64,000 bases of DNA from Sarcocystis neurona (Eukaryota > Apicomplexa > Conoidasida > Eucoccidiorida > Sarcocystidae): contig KL647289.1 in NCBI GenBank assembly GCA_000727475.1, forward strand, positions 7,740,629-7,804,628, given 5' to 3'. Positions 23,601 through 34,812 of this stretch are shown here, in pieces. How positions within the stretch are numbered: the stretch's first letter is position 1; each line of letters starts with the position of its first letter. The notes below the pieces were generated by a model. The model was not told the DNA's origin. It searched no databases and saw only the letters and a list, made by a program, of their open reading frames with translations. Position numbers and translations under genes: made by a program.

Positions 23601-26600
23601 ACCCCATCAAGTACGTCCCCTGTTTCTGGTCGTGGTGTATGTGCGTCAACTGCTGCTGCTGTTGTTGCTGTAAGGGTGGTGGGTGTTCTTCCTGCCTTCG
23701 CTTCCGCAGCGTCTGCTGCTGCATCTGCTGTTGGTTCCGGCGTACATGCGCTCCTGCCTGCTTCTCCAGCTTCTGCTGCTTCCGCCCCTACGTCTGGTGC
23801 CGTTGCCATGTTCCCAGGCAACTGCAGCAGCAGCTCTGCCAATGCTGGCGTGGGTGGCTCAAACGCCGTCGGTGACGTGCGGTGCTGTTGGGGCTGCTTC
23901 GACTGTGGTGCGCCTCGGTGGCGGCTGCTGCTGCAACGGTCAAGTGGCTGCTGCTGCTGCCGCTCTGGAATGAAAGCGGTAACAAAGAGCTCTCCTTCTG
24001 CTGTGCCTGACAGCAACAGCGACGCTGCAGGAGCAGAAAGCAGGGCGACGAGAGGTCCACCTGGTGGCGCTCCTGTTCCCTTTCCTGCGCTCTTCCGACT
24101 GCCAGCCGCAGCACCAGACCCTCGCCCCCACGGCGACACCGTTTCCTCTGTCAAACTGTCGAGGAGAGCAGCAGCTCTGCCTGCAGCGCAAGTCTCCTTC
24201 TTGGGTTCTGCTGCAGTCTGCCGCGGCAGGTGCTGCTGCTGGTGGGCGGCAGCAGGCGGCGCAGGCAACAGCAGCCAGCACAACCGTGTCACTTTGCCCT
24301 GGTGTGGGGAGTGCGCAGACAACAGCAGTACAAGCTGCTGCTCTGCCGATTGGTGCACCACGGAATACGGGAGACTCGCGCGAACTGCAGGAGCAGCAGC
24401 AGCAGCAGCAAAGCTGCCAGGAGGAACAGCTGCAACCCCAAAGCCGCCGTCACCCAGACCAAACGCAAAAATATCAGGAAGGGTGGGATGCCACAGGAGA
24501 CTCTCGACGCTTGACAGAAGCCCTCGCCACATCACGCCTGCATGCAGCGCTTGCGAAGCAAGTGCCTTCCTGCCTCTGGCACGTAGGTTCTCCAGCCAAG
24601 CGTCAGCATCAACAGTACCAGCAGACGGTGGCGCCACACCACCAGCGGTGCCAGCAGCAGGTATGGCAGCAGGACCTCCAGCACGGGCGCAGAACTTCGG
24701 AGCAGCAGCATGGGTCGGATCGGCGAAAGCAGAAGCGGCGGTGGAGCGGTGAGAGATGGCTGCTGAGTCTAAAAACGGCCCAGGCAGCTGCAGTGTGATG
24801 GCGCCCTGCTGCTGCCGATGCAGCAGCTGCAGCAAGTCCAACGCGCGGACCATATAGTCCCCACAGCCCACCAGTAGCTGCGACGGCAGGACAGGGCTCA
24901 CACTCATCGCACTTACCCATCCTCCTAATGTTTGCAGCTGCCAGCACAACGCGGCGACGTATTTTCCCTCTTCGCATTCGTGATGCTGCCGACGCGCTCG
25001 CTGCTGCCTCTCCTCCTGTGCATGCTGTTGTTGGTACTTATTCTGCCCGGGCGGATGCTGCTGCTGCAGCACGCGCAGTTGATGCTGCTGTCGCAGCGCA
25101 GTTGCTTCGCAGGGCACGTGTCGGTACACGTCTGCCAAACACAACGTACGATCCATACTGGTCGTTAGCAGCAGCAGGTTCCACTCTTCCTCTACGCAGC
25201 TGGTGTCGCTATCGCTACTGTTATCGGCGCAGGTGCTGCTGTTGTCGGCGCGCAAGTCGTACTCTAGTTCCTTGCTGCTGCGCTGCTCTGCTGTTGCACC
25301 GCGTACAACAGGGAACGCGAAGCCACCGACGGCAAAGATAGGGCGGGCATGCGGCTGCAGCAATTTCTGCAGCTGCATTCGCCCACGCTGCTGGTGAGGC
25401 GCTTTTCTGCGGCTACAGGCAAAAGCACCGGATTCTGCACCACTATCCACTTGGGATGCTGCTGCCGGCCTGTTCTTCCCTTCACGATCTCCACATGCGT
25501 GCTGCTCGGTGTTCTTGCCAGCTGCTGTTATACAGGCTGCTGCTGCTTCAGCTGTCTGTGCTGCTTCCTGCTGACTACCAACAGCTGGGTTTACATCAGT
25601 TGCTTCTGGTATTCCATCTGCTGCGGCCGCACTGACGCCTGGTGCTTCGGTGGCGCCCGCTGCTGCGGCGTGTGCTGCTGCGGCACCCCCTCCCACAGGG
25701 ACACCTGTTGCAGTTGCTGCCGCCGCTGCGGTGTCTTCGTTTGCATTTGCTGCTGCAGTAGCCTCTCCAGCCACCTCAAAGTTAGCAGTGTCTCTCTCTT
25801 CACTGCTCACACGCTGCCTCTGCTGCTGTAGACTCGCTCTGCCATCTGTAAAAGAAGCAGCAGCAGCAAGTCTCCACAGCAGCAGCTGTCCGGCAGCTGT
25901 TGCTAGGTAGATATGACTGGGTCGTGCCGGATGCCAGTAGGCACAGAGCCATCGTCGCTGGGCTGCTCCTGCTTCTGCCGCTGTCCCTGCTGCCGCGTCA
26001 CCGCGACGCTGCTGTTGTCGGGCCTCCCCGGTCTCACCTGGATGCTGGTGTCGCAGGCCTCGCTTTGTTTTGCCGCCTTTTTTCTTTTCTTCTTTGCGTT
26101 GCGCTTGCGTCTGCGGAAGCCCTCCGTGCTGCGGCTGCTGCGGTCCCCCTTCTTCGACACTGTTGTTTTTCTCACTGCTGCTCGTTCCTGGTGTTGGTGC
26201 CATTGGTAAAGTCTCCTGCAGTAGCTTCCCATCTGCCGCATTCCAAACCGACGCACAGCCCTCCTTGCTTGCCACAAGAAGCAACGTAACGAGCTCCTGT
26301 CGCCCACCGTCTGCTGCTGCTGCCGCTGCTGCGAACTTGTTTTCAGCACGGTTGGTGCTGCTGTTGACAACGGCTTCGCTGCTGACACAGATGTTGCTGT
26401 TGCGCAACATGGTGCTGCTCTCAGCCGTACTTGCGTTACAAATGAGAGGAGTGCCTTTGCTGCCGCTGCTGCCGGGCATCCAGCTCCGCGTCTTTGACGC
26501 GTCCCTGCTGTTCTTATCGGTGCTGCTGGCGGAAGTGCTGCTGTTGGTGGTGGCGGCGCGGCTCGTGGGGCTGCTCTGACTAACGCAGCAAGGCTCCACG

Positions 26601-29600
26601 CTGCTGCCGCCTTCTCTGCTGGTTCCGACGACGATACTGCTGCTGTCTCCGGCAGTACACCGCCAAGAAGGAAGCAAGGCAAAGCCAAGCGAGCATATCG
26701 ACCCTTCCTGGCGACACAAAATTCTGATCAGCTCCTGCTGCGCGACATCAACCAGCAACACTGCTCCGCTGCCGTACCCGACTGCTGCCAGCAGCTGCTG
26801 CCCCGGGGCCAGCAGCATTTCCCAGTGGCATTTGCTGTTGCTTTCGTTGCTCCTGCTGACACTCGCGTTCCCTCCGCTCGCGCTACGCGCGCTCGTGCTG
26901 CTACTTGCATTGGTACCACTGCTGCTACCAACTAACCTGCTGCCTTCACTTCTGCTGTTGTTGTCTTGGCTGCTCTTTCCAGTTTTGGCTGTTGCTGTTG
27001 CATCCTGCCTCTTCTGCCCTCTGGACGCTGCAACCCCACACTCCTGCTGCTGCTGTCTCGCCTGGTTTTCCGTCTCATCTATCACGAGTTGCTGCGACAG
27101 TGGCTGCGACGCCTGCCGACCCCCTTCTGCCTCCACTGCTTCGCTTGCGGCTGTCGTGTCTCCGTTGCTTCCGGTTGCTGCTGAAGACCACAGACCCGCA
27201 GCACCTAATTGTTCTCCTTCCTGCTGCAATGTAGACGCCTCGAAAGCCTGTTTCGGCGGCTGCACTTGTCGCAGCAATAGCGCCAGCGCGGCCACAGGCT
27301 GATTCGGCAGCGGAGAGAAACAAGACACCGCGCTGGATGGACTGCTACTTTTCCCTGGCCCGCTGGCACCCCCTTTCTTCGACTGCTTTTCTTTCACCTC
27401 CTGCTGCGGCTGCAGTTGTGGGGTGTCTACCTGCAATTGTTCTGGGTCGTCTACGTGCTGCTGCTGCAGCTGGTGGTCCACGTTCTCCTGCTGCAGAGGC
27501 CCCTCTGCGACCCCGTGCTGCTGTGGCTGTTGCTGCTCGGAGAGTAATTCATGTGACCGCTGCTGCTGCTGCGCAGCCTGCTGCTGCTGAACAGCCTGCC
27601 GTTGCTGTAGCGTGTTGCACTTCTGCGGGAGGACCAGTCGCCACACTGCTAAGCGGCCTCGTTTGTCGCCAGTGAGACAGACAGTCCAAACGTCGGTGGC
27701 AGCTGCACTGGTGTTTGCTGATGCAGCTCCACCAACCGCACGACGTAATGGGACGTCAGCAGCAGGGTAGACATGTCGTGCAGCAGGGAGACAACAACTC
27801 CCCTCAGAAACTGCTGCACATGAAGCCGTCCTGTGCGTAAGTCCACCTGCGCCACCCTTGCTGCCACCAACTCTCTCGCAATACTGGTTGCCGGTATTGC
27901 TGCTGCTGTTATTGCTGCTGCTGTTGCTGCTGCTGTAACTACTGCTGCAGCTGCTGTTGCTGACATAGCAGCCCCCGCCCCACACCGCTATCGAAGTGAT
28001 TTCTCCGTTGTGGTTCCGATGCATGCCAATCTGCTTCGCGTGCACGCGGGGATCTTCTTGAGCAACAGCCGCAGCGCCACACTCGGCGGTGACGCTGTCT
28101 CCGTGTGCCCCACACGTGTCAACTTGACTCACAGGCAGCTGCTGCTGCTGCCGCCCCCCCTTCTCGACACTTCGTAGCTGCTCGACCTGGCGTTGCTGCT
28201 CTTGTCGCAGCCCGTCCTGCTGCAGCCCTGCGCCGCTGACGCGCCACGCACGAACTGACTTGTCTTGATGAAACGAGAAAAACAGAGGGTTCAATACCTT
28301 CCAGCAGCAACACGGCTCCTGTCTCGTCTCCGTCGATGGAGCGGCCGCTGCGGCTGTAGCATGTGATGCGCATGCTAATCCGTCCGAGGATGCGACTGCT
28401 CCCGTTCTCGCGCCAGCAGTGATTGACGTAGCCACCTGCACAGCTGCTGCTTCACTTGCTGCTCCTGCTACGGTAGTGGGTTCCTCTGGTGATGGAGGTA
28501 CGCCTGCTCCTTCTTGCAACACCACTGTGCTGCGGCGCGGCTCTCGCACATCAGTTGCTGCACCTGTTTGAGTGTGAGGTGCTGCTGCCTCCACTGCGGG
28601 GAATGGTGGTGCTGTCTCTGTCGGTGACTTATCTCCGTGTGCGGAAGACGGGTCCCGTGCTGTCGCTGTGGAGAGAGCTGCCAAGGCGGCTTGTGGTCTT
28701 CCAAGGGCGGCTGGACACGAAAGGCTGCAGCAACTGCTTGACAGCAGAGACGGGACAGGTCGTCGCTGCTGGGGCTGCTGGTCCTCCTCCGCCGGCGGCT
28801 GCGCATGCTGCTGTTGCTGCAGGCAGCTGAAAAGTGGATAGAGCGTCAGCGGCTGCAGCACCCACGAGAGACCCACGGGCCGAGCAGCAAGGCTGCAGTC
28901 AATAAACGCGAGTGGCTGTGCTGCTGCTACATCGAGCAGCAGGATTGCTGCTTTCGAGCAGCAGAGCGCCACAGCGGTGAGGGGGTGGAAGGAGAGTATC
29001 GATGAACAAAACCAGTTGGGAGACGCCGGCAGCACCGGCACCAGGCCAGCAGACTCCACGGGCTGCTGCTGTTCTGCTGCAGCAGGTGCGGCGGCTCCCC
29101 ACTGCTGGTGCAGATGACCTGCAAAAGCCCGACCTGCTGCTGCTTTCCACGTAGCTCCTGCACTTCCTCCTCCTGTTGCTGGTGTACAACCTGCTGCTGT
29201 GTCTCCTGCTGACGTAAGTTTTCCGTCTTCCGTTACTGCTGGCGGCCGCTTTCGTGACGCTGCCGCAGACTGCAGCGGCTTCCTACACCGTGCGTCAACC
29301 GCGGCGGCAGCAGCACCAGACGCGAGCTCTCGGCAAACATGTGCTGCTGTGTCACGTGGTGAAGCTCCTGTTGCTGCTGCTCCTGGGCTCTCTGTCGCTG
29401 CTGCTGTTCTTACAGAAGCCCCCCATCCCTCTGTTGTCGTTGCTGCTGACGGAGTGGCGGCTATTGCCGCTGCTGCCGCTGTTATCGTGCGCGGCGCTGC
29501 CGCTGGCAGGGTCTGCCCTGCTAGCGCCGGTGCCACGTTCGTGAAAGCAGTGGCCTCGTTTGACCTTGCGGTGGCTGCTTTGCTCTCTTCATACGCAGTG

Positions 29601-30172
29601 TCTGCGTGGCCTGCGGTCGATGCGACAACAGCAGGAGAAGACGCAACCCGTGCAGCTGAGTCGGCAGCAGCAGTTGTGCCGGCCGGCGTTGAGTCAGCGG
29701 GGAACTCAGGCCTGCGAGTCTCTCGCTCATCCTGCTGCTGCTCCTGTCTTGGCGTGGAAGACGCACTACGCTGCTGCTCACGACGTAGGAGCTCCGTATC
29801 CTGCTGCTGCTCGTGGAGGCCATTCCACCGCCCCTCTTCCTCCTCCTCCTCATGCTGCTGTTGGCGATGTCCTCGCGTTTGCGGCTGCTGCTGCTGCTGC
29901 TCAGAAAGCTGTTGCGCGTCCGGCTGCTGCCCCTCAGGCCGCTGCAGTGAGCAACTGTGCTGTGCCCGCTGTTCTGGGATATCCTCTTTCTGCTGCCGCT
30001 GCTTTGGCGAAACCATCTGCTGTTGCCGCGCTAATGATTCGTCCTGCGTCTCCTGCCACGAGGCACACGGCTGCTGCTGTTCTTCTGAATCGATGGCAAG
30101 AGCTGCGCTCTCCTGGACAGGCTGCTGCTGTTGGAGCAGCCCTTGCCGCTCCTCGTGCTGCTGCTCTGCCAT
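12267..30172 (-). CDS. Gemin5-like WD40/helical-repeat protein, 4 exons, 4472 aa
   Basis: Exons 30172-21733, 20205-18309, 17059-16009 and 14297-12267 join in phases 1, 2 and 0 and sum to 13419 nt, exactly 4473 codons. The N-terminus is Gln/Ala-rich. At about residue 386 comes LPASPNWFCSS, matching the start of the first Gemin5 propeller (NWYC in human). WD blades follow, ending in AVWRL, LLLVDV, SVWNAADG and LLLWRL. The block LLLLTTSMDRTL, then TLGGWVSAMSVSP, then VGCGDYMVRALDLL, then VESLLWHPTLPDIFAFGLGD follows the order and spacing of the human protein. Exons 3 and 4 encode helical repeats like the Gemin5 TPR/dimerisation region. Human Gemin5 reads the Sm site and cap of snRNAs for SMN-dependent Sm-ring assembly and also affects translation; the same role is inferred here. 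The length, about three times human, comes from homopolymer loops. The 3' end is the least certain part. Confidence 0.75.
14620..15247. other. assembly gap (628 N)
   Basis: The run of N is preceded by a CT-rich tract (14578-14619) and followed by a TA tract (15248-15280), so the missing sequence is probably a long CT/TA microsatellite. Confidence 0.95.
15248..15432. repeat. TA and CT microsatellite cluster
   Basis: The cluster consists of a TA run at 15248-15280, a CT-rich tract at 15309-15391, a TA run at 15394-15420, and a short GA run at 15421-15430. Confidence 0.85.
16009..17059 (-). CDS. Gemin5-like gene, exon 3 (helical repeats)
   Basis: The acceptor GTCCTTGCAG|T supplies the third base of a His codon (CA|T). 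The exon encodes LVQRLHETAGLLLASGKS, RTAATFYWKGGLLMHALVLA, WLHEQQFLPAAGAAAAARAW and LALAYKAHPDKSAAAVL, helix pairs like the Gemin5 TPR block. An acidic insert follows (DEDESSSAADTSDVGVSEED), then YVLEQAVIAAFPAVKTLL and more helices. It ends in phase 0 at CAGGCA|GTAAGC. Confidence 0.7.
17060..18308 (-). other. Gemin5-like intron 2 with a GCA/GTGGCA array
   Basis: This phase-2 intron (GTAAGA...CTTGCAG) carries a degenerate triplet array at 17229-17580. The array is open in several frames on both strands, so the Ala-, Leu- and Cys-rich ORFs over it are not genes. Confidence 0.65.
17229..17580. repeat. degenerate GCA/GTGGCA triplet array
   Basis: About 350 bases of GCAGCAGCA alternate with GGAGTGGCAGCAGCA-like units of roughly 15 to 30 bases. 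The array is almost free of other sequence and lies in intron 2 of the Gemin5-like gene. Confidence 0.85.
18309..20205 (-). CDS. Gemin5-like gene, exon 2
   Basis: The acceptor GTACAG|GC joins in phase 1 to exon 1 and restores a WD blade end: RLQLLL from exon 1 followed by GGGVEQLVMLWDPLTLP. The exon then runs through a Ser/Ala linker, PPWLRGMPPFGAAPWVTF, ELRMFKAFLFVLCGRKLFES, a possible zinc pair (FKCPSCNG and KCMWCG), and EDTALFWLSVGAAAC near the end. The donor GACCAGCA|GTAAGA is phase 2; the TAA inside it ends the open frame if unspliced. Confidence 0.7.
20206..21732 (-). other. Gemin5-like intron 1
   Basis: The donor GTGAGC and acceptor GACGTACAG bound this 1527-base phase-1 intron. It contains TA runs near 20420-20436 and 20740-20765, a GT run at 20629-20659, and otherwise unique TG/TA-rich DNA. 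No further exon is needed. Confidence 0.7.
20629..20659. repeat. GT microsatellite
   Basis: A nearly perfect GT dinucleotide run inside intron 1 of the Gemin5-like gene. Confidence 0.85.
21733..30172 (-). CDS. Gemin5-like gene, exon 1 (both propellers)
   Basis: The start chosen is ATG at 30172 in strong context (ACTATGGC). An in-frame ATG 15 codons upstream at 30217 is possible. The exon encodes residues 1-2813. A low-complexity leader runs to about 385. WD-like segments lie near residues 386-440, 637, 718, 835, 1130, 1300, 1407, 1664, 1750, 1900 and 1963, separated by long Gln/Ala/Ser loops. It ends in phase 1 at CTCG|GTGAGC. Reading on through the donor meets a stop four codons later, which explains why the open frame ends at 21716. 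Confidence 0.75.
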
Positions 30173-30426
30173 AGTCACAGTATCCACAGGACAGTAGCAG
30201 CCCCCCAGAGGCAGCATATCGCCAGACCTGCAGCTGCAAATGGAGCAGCAGAACAGCTGTCACATCCAACTTCCAGCAAGGCAGGAGAACCAGGAACAGC
30301 ACCAGGCACCGTACACACCAGCCACACACTCCACGACGAAGTCCTGCAGCAGCCAGAGCAACTCAGGGCCCAAGAACGATCCTCCGACGGTCTCAATATA
30401 GCTGTTTTTCTGCTATCTCGTCGTTG
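30173..30426 (-). promoter_or_regulatory. presumed 5' leader/promoter region of the Gemin5-like gene
   Basis: This is the sequence directly upstream of the chosen ATG on the minus strand. It holds no triplet array of note. No core promoter motif can be named. The assignment rests only on position. Confidence 0.25.
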
Positions 30427-32154
30427 CTAGCTTCTACGCCGTTGCCGCTGCATACGCCCTGCTGCGGTGGGGTGTGGGAGCAGGAAGCAGCTGTTCACAG
30501 TCTGCTTCTCCAACGCTGCGGCACCCCTGCTGTTGTTGCATCTGCGGCCGTTCCCGTCGCCTGCGTTTCTTCCGCCTCTCTCGAGTGCAACCCGCCGCTG
30601 CTGCGTGCGTGCCCTTACGCTGCCACTGCTCCTGTTGCGGGTGCTGCTGCTTCTTCTGCTTCTCCTTTGGCCGCTGCTCCTATCTCCGCTATGACTGCCT
30701 GTGCTTCTCTGGGGGCAGCAGCAGTCGGGGCCCCCGCAGACTGTGCGCAAGCTGGCAAGTGAACGATTCTTGCTAGAGGTCCCAGTGTGTCGCGGCTGCA
30801 GCACCTGCCGTCGAACAGCAGCAGCACTAAAGAGGGAAGCAACGCCAGCAGCAGTCGTTACGATCCGCAGGTACACCACAGACTGTCAGTATGAGCGATC
30901 CGCGCAACACCCCCGCACCTGCTGGTGGTCGAAAGGTTGCAGCAAAACAGCAGTCGTGGACCTAGGCGCCAGCAAGAGGAGCAGTCGCGGTGCTGTAGTC
31001 GCCTCTGTGATTTCTCCACGTCCACAGTCGCTCGCACTGTTCCTGTAGACAAAGTGTTGTGGGGTGTCTATACAGAGCAGACTGCAGAGACTGCCGATCG
31101 GCTCCGCATCAGGTAAGCAAAAAGATATGAGCAGCAGATCGCCGGCAAGTGTAGACCTCAACTACTGGGGAAATTCTTTGTTTGCTGGTTTCTTGATACT
31201 GCAGTTGTTGCTGCTGCTTCAAAAGGTGGCGGCGCTCCAGCTGCTGCTGACGCCGTACTGGTAGTGCGGATGCTGCAGCAGTTGGTCGTGCTGGCGGTGC
31301 AGCAGCCGTTGCCGCACCGTCCAGGCCAAGCCTCCGATTTCTGCCGCAGGAATAGAATCGATGCTTCGAAGCGTCCAGGCCGTGACAGCGTACTTTTCAG
31401 CTGGACTAGTGTGGGTAGAGAAGAACTGTCTCTGGCGCCTAGTGTCCCATAGGGTCGCATCAAAAGTTTGCTTGCATGTGCCCCGGTAGGAGCATGCACT
31501 GGGGCAGCAGCAGCACCCAGACCCGTGATGCATGCAGCCGCCGCCTCACTTGAAGTTTTCAGTGCTGCCTGAACTGGGAAATGGAGCCGTGAAGTTGGCC
31601 GTAGCAGTTTACTGCTAAAAGACACGCAGCGGCAGCAATTTTTGCTGCTGACTCCTGGGGATCGAGACTCAGACGGAAGCTACAGCAAGCAGGCAGTCGC
31701 GTGAGGTTTGTCTTCCATGTAGCCACTCCTGTGCGCTGTTGAGTGCCGTGTGCTACCGCCTCTCCTGTGCTGCTGGTGCTGCTGCTGCTGTTACAGCTCG
31801 GTGCAGCAGCACAGGTGCGTCACTATTGCTGCTCTTAAAGCACACAACAGCAGCGGGGTGTGCCCTGCTCGACCGAAGGGAGATGACTTCGTAGGAGGGG
31901 TGTGCTGCTGTCGTAGTTCTTTCTACTAGAGAATCTTTGTCGCAGCAGCTGCTGCTGCCGCAAATATTCGCTGCAGACATGCGGCAAAACTCCGCAGCCT
32001 TACGGAGCTCCATCAGCAGCTCCTGCGAACTGGTGGTGCTGCTGCAGCAGCTCGCTTTAGAACCGAATTTTCCCGCTGCCGCCTTACGGCGCGTGCCTCG
32101 TCCTCTACCGGACCCTCTACTCGTTGCTGCTGCTGCTGCTATTGCTGTGAGCAA
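30427..32154 (-). other. unresolved candidate coding segments, possibly a small multi-exon gene
   Basis: Three minus-strand open segments have protein-like composition: 32154-31753 (with SQELLMELRKAAEFCRMSAA), 31533-31219 (with TFDATLWDTRRQRQFF and EKYAVTAWTLRSIDSIPAAE, faintly WD40-like), and 31161-30886 (with LCIDTPQHFVYRNSASDCG). They lie upstream of the Gemin5-like gene on the same strand. No set of splice sites was found that joins them in phase. On the plus strand a Cys-rich frame after TTGCTAG|C at 30430 competes for the 3' part. Confidence 0.3.
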
Positions 32155-32582
32155 GGTCTACAGCTCGCGTCCAGGACGCAAACGCAGTCCACATGCACCA
32201 CGCGACAAAGACGGTCGAAAGAGGTTGCTTGAAAGAAGTCTCTTACCATGCGTGTAGGGAGCAACAAACAGAACACCTACAAAAGTATACATCGTCCTCG
32301 CAAAAAATATGCACCTTCCATCCCAGGGGAGAAAAGCGTATTATCTCGGCGTGTTTGCCTGTTCTGTGCGAAAGTCGCAAATGCGAAGCTCATGAAGCAT
32401 CTTCATCTCCAGAAGGGCCGAGTTTTGTGGACAGCCACTCACTCTTTCTTCGATGAATAATAGTTTTGTATCTCGTTCATAGTACCGGAGTGTAGATACA
32501 AATTCATCCTGATAGCTAGTGCTCGACGGAACTTCGTCAGCAGAGCCTCTGAACTGAAGCTGCTGCTGCTGCAGCAGCAGTT

Positions 32583-32676
32583 CACAGTAGGGCAGGTACT
32601 GGCAGCCACAAATAAATTTACGGGAGGGCAGGTACTGGCAGCCACAAATAAATTTACAGTAGGGCAGGTACTGGCA
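32583..32676. repeat. 36-bp tandem repeat, about 2.6 copies
   Basis: The block GGGCAGGTACTGGCAGCCAC begins at 32590 and 32626, and GGGCAGGTACTGGCAG begins at 32662. Spacing is exactly 36 bases, and the AAATAAATTTAC part is conserved in the two full copies. Confidence 0.9.
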
Positions 32677-34812
32677 GATGGCAGAAGCGTGAACGTGCGA
32701 AACGAGTTACATAATCATACCTGACCGACCGCCAGGGATAATCTGCCTTGAGGACTTCTCTTCCAATAATTGACCGATTATTGCCAAAAATACACAGCCG
32801 ACGACTGTAGCGCAACATTTTGTCGAAGTTGGTACACTTGCAGCGATTCTTCTTGCAGCGTTGTTTCTTCTTCGTCGCAGGGGACGAATCCGAAAGGCGC
32901 CGCTGCGACGAAGTGTTTTGCACTGCAGCAGTAGCAGGAAAGCAATTTCAAGAGGAGCAGCCCCAACAGAGTAGTCGCAACAGAGAGCGGCACGAGTAAG
33001 AGGAAAGCAGCTGCCGCAGCATTCGCGTAGCAGCAGCAACCGGCACCTCTTAATACCGCAGCAGAGACGGTAGCCGCTTCGAATGCCAGCAGCTGGGTCG
33101 TAGCAACAGCACCACCGGAGAATCACCGAGGAAAGCACCTGCTGCGGATGTTGAAAAAAAGACAGGCGAGACGGAAGAGCACACTGAAAAGGGAGACGAG
33201 AAGAAGAACAAGAAATATAGCTCAGCGCCATTAACAGTGTCAAGAAAGTTTGATCACAAATGTTGACTATCTCTTCTAAGTGTTAACAGCACCGAAGCCG
33301 GTACGACTGCCCTGTCTGAGCTGCAGCGGGTGAGTCACGAAACCTCCGCTGCACCCTATCGTCGTTGAGAGCGTCGTAGTCTCTCCAGCCACAATAATAT
33401 GAACGGACACTGCGCTGTGCTCTGCTCTAAGCGGGAGGATTGTTCTGTGAAATCGGCTACCTCTCCTTCCGTGGCGAGACTCGCGTCCAGCTGCGGGGCC
33501 GACCTAGGGTGGTGTCACGTAGAGAGTAAAACTGCCAATTTCAAGCTCAATACTTACAGGAGAAGTAAATACAGAAATGTGGACACAAATATATATGTAC
33601 ATATGTGTATGTGTGTGCGTGCAAGGTCGTGCGGTTGAGTTGTGGATCCTACACTTTGTAGTGGCGTGCGCGCAAAGAGCTGCTTGCATGAAAGCCAACA
33701 CTGGAGAGTGCTTGGGTGACAAGCTCACCAGAATATGAACGCGCAGCGTTTTCAGTTCCGCAGTGTAAACACCGCCCTAGATACATCTGGATAAACACAA
33801 TATATACATATATGCATGTATATGTGTGAATAATAACATATTCGTGTGCGCCTGTGAAATAAGAAAGCCAGTTACGGGGGAGACGCATATAGAGGCACAG
33901 GTACACGAAAAGACACATTTGTAGGAAGGTACGTATTTTGGAAATGTCGAATGGACATCAATGGCAAACCTTCAAGAAAAGTGTAGGCCCTACTTCTTCA
34001 TCACTCTTTGATCAGGACCTGCCACTACGCACAATTATGCCAGTGAGGTGCGGCTCGGTTCTTCTTTTGATGCATCTGCTGCAGACCCCAAGCTACACCG
34101 TGTCTGCACCTTCCGGCAGAAGGCGCGCATCACTACTTTCAGCAGACATCGGGATTTGACAACTCTATCATCTCTCGTGGTCAGTCAGGAAGAGCTGCGC
34201 GCTGCTGCCTGCAGGGCCTTGAACGGAACAGCTCCCGTAGACGACAGCATAATGAAACGTGTACATCGTATAAGATACGTGACAGATATATACGTATGTA
34301 TATATATATGTACATATGTCTCTACGTGTGCAGATCCACGTTTGCGCGACTCTCTCCATCCTCAGAGTCTTGCAAGGGGCTCAGTGCGGTCTTTTTGTAG
34401 TGAAAGCGACCGCAACCACAAGGCCCTGGTGCGAACAGAGATACGTGGATATCTGTCTATACATATGTGTATGTTATACATACACACATGCATATATTTA
34501 TTTGTGTATATACTTGGCTCCTCGGCACAGTGCGGATCACGTCTCGGCGTGGTCTGCTGCAAGTGACTTACGACAGCAGTTCTCGCTTGTACTTTCGCAC
34601 GTACGCACGTACAGAAACGTGCAACTGGTACGTGTGTGCAAGTGATAGCGTGACAGGATGCGTGCATATATATATATATACACAACTACCCAAGTTGTTA
34701 GATACCAACATTGCAGACAGTAGGTAGGCAGACGCGGATGCGAGAGTAGACCGTCGAGAATGGAGTTGTCTCTTTGCGAAGTAACGGTCGAATATCATTG
34801 TGTGCGGCGCGA
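32677..34812. other. non-repetitive stretch, no gene supported
   Basis: On the minus strand, frames at 33243-32707 and 32993-32778 are open. One includes a hydrophobic run (TTLLGLLLLKLLSCYCC) followed by FGFVPCDEEETTLQEES, which could be part of an exon, but neither frame has an ATG start or matching splice sites. TA/TG microsatellites lie near 33590-33620, 33800-33825 and 34285-34320. Confidence 0.35.

Noticed and set aside
23313..24798. Plus-strand ORFs of 479 and 244 codons opposite Gemin5-like exon 1
   Set aside because: They are antisense shadows of CAG-rich coding sequence; the minus strand carries the WD40 landmarks.
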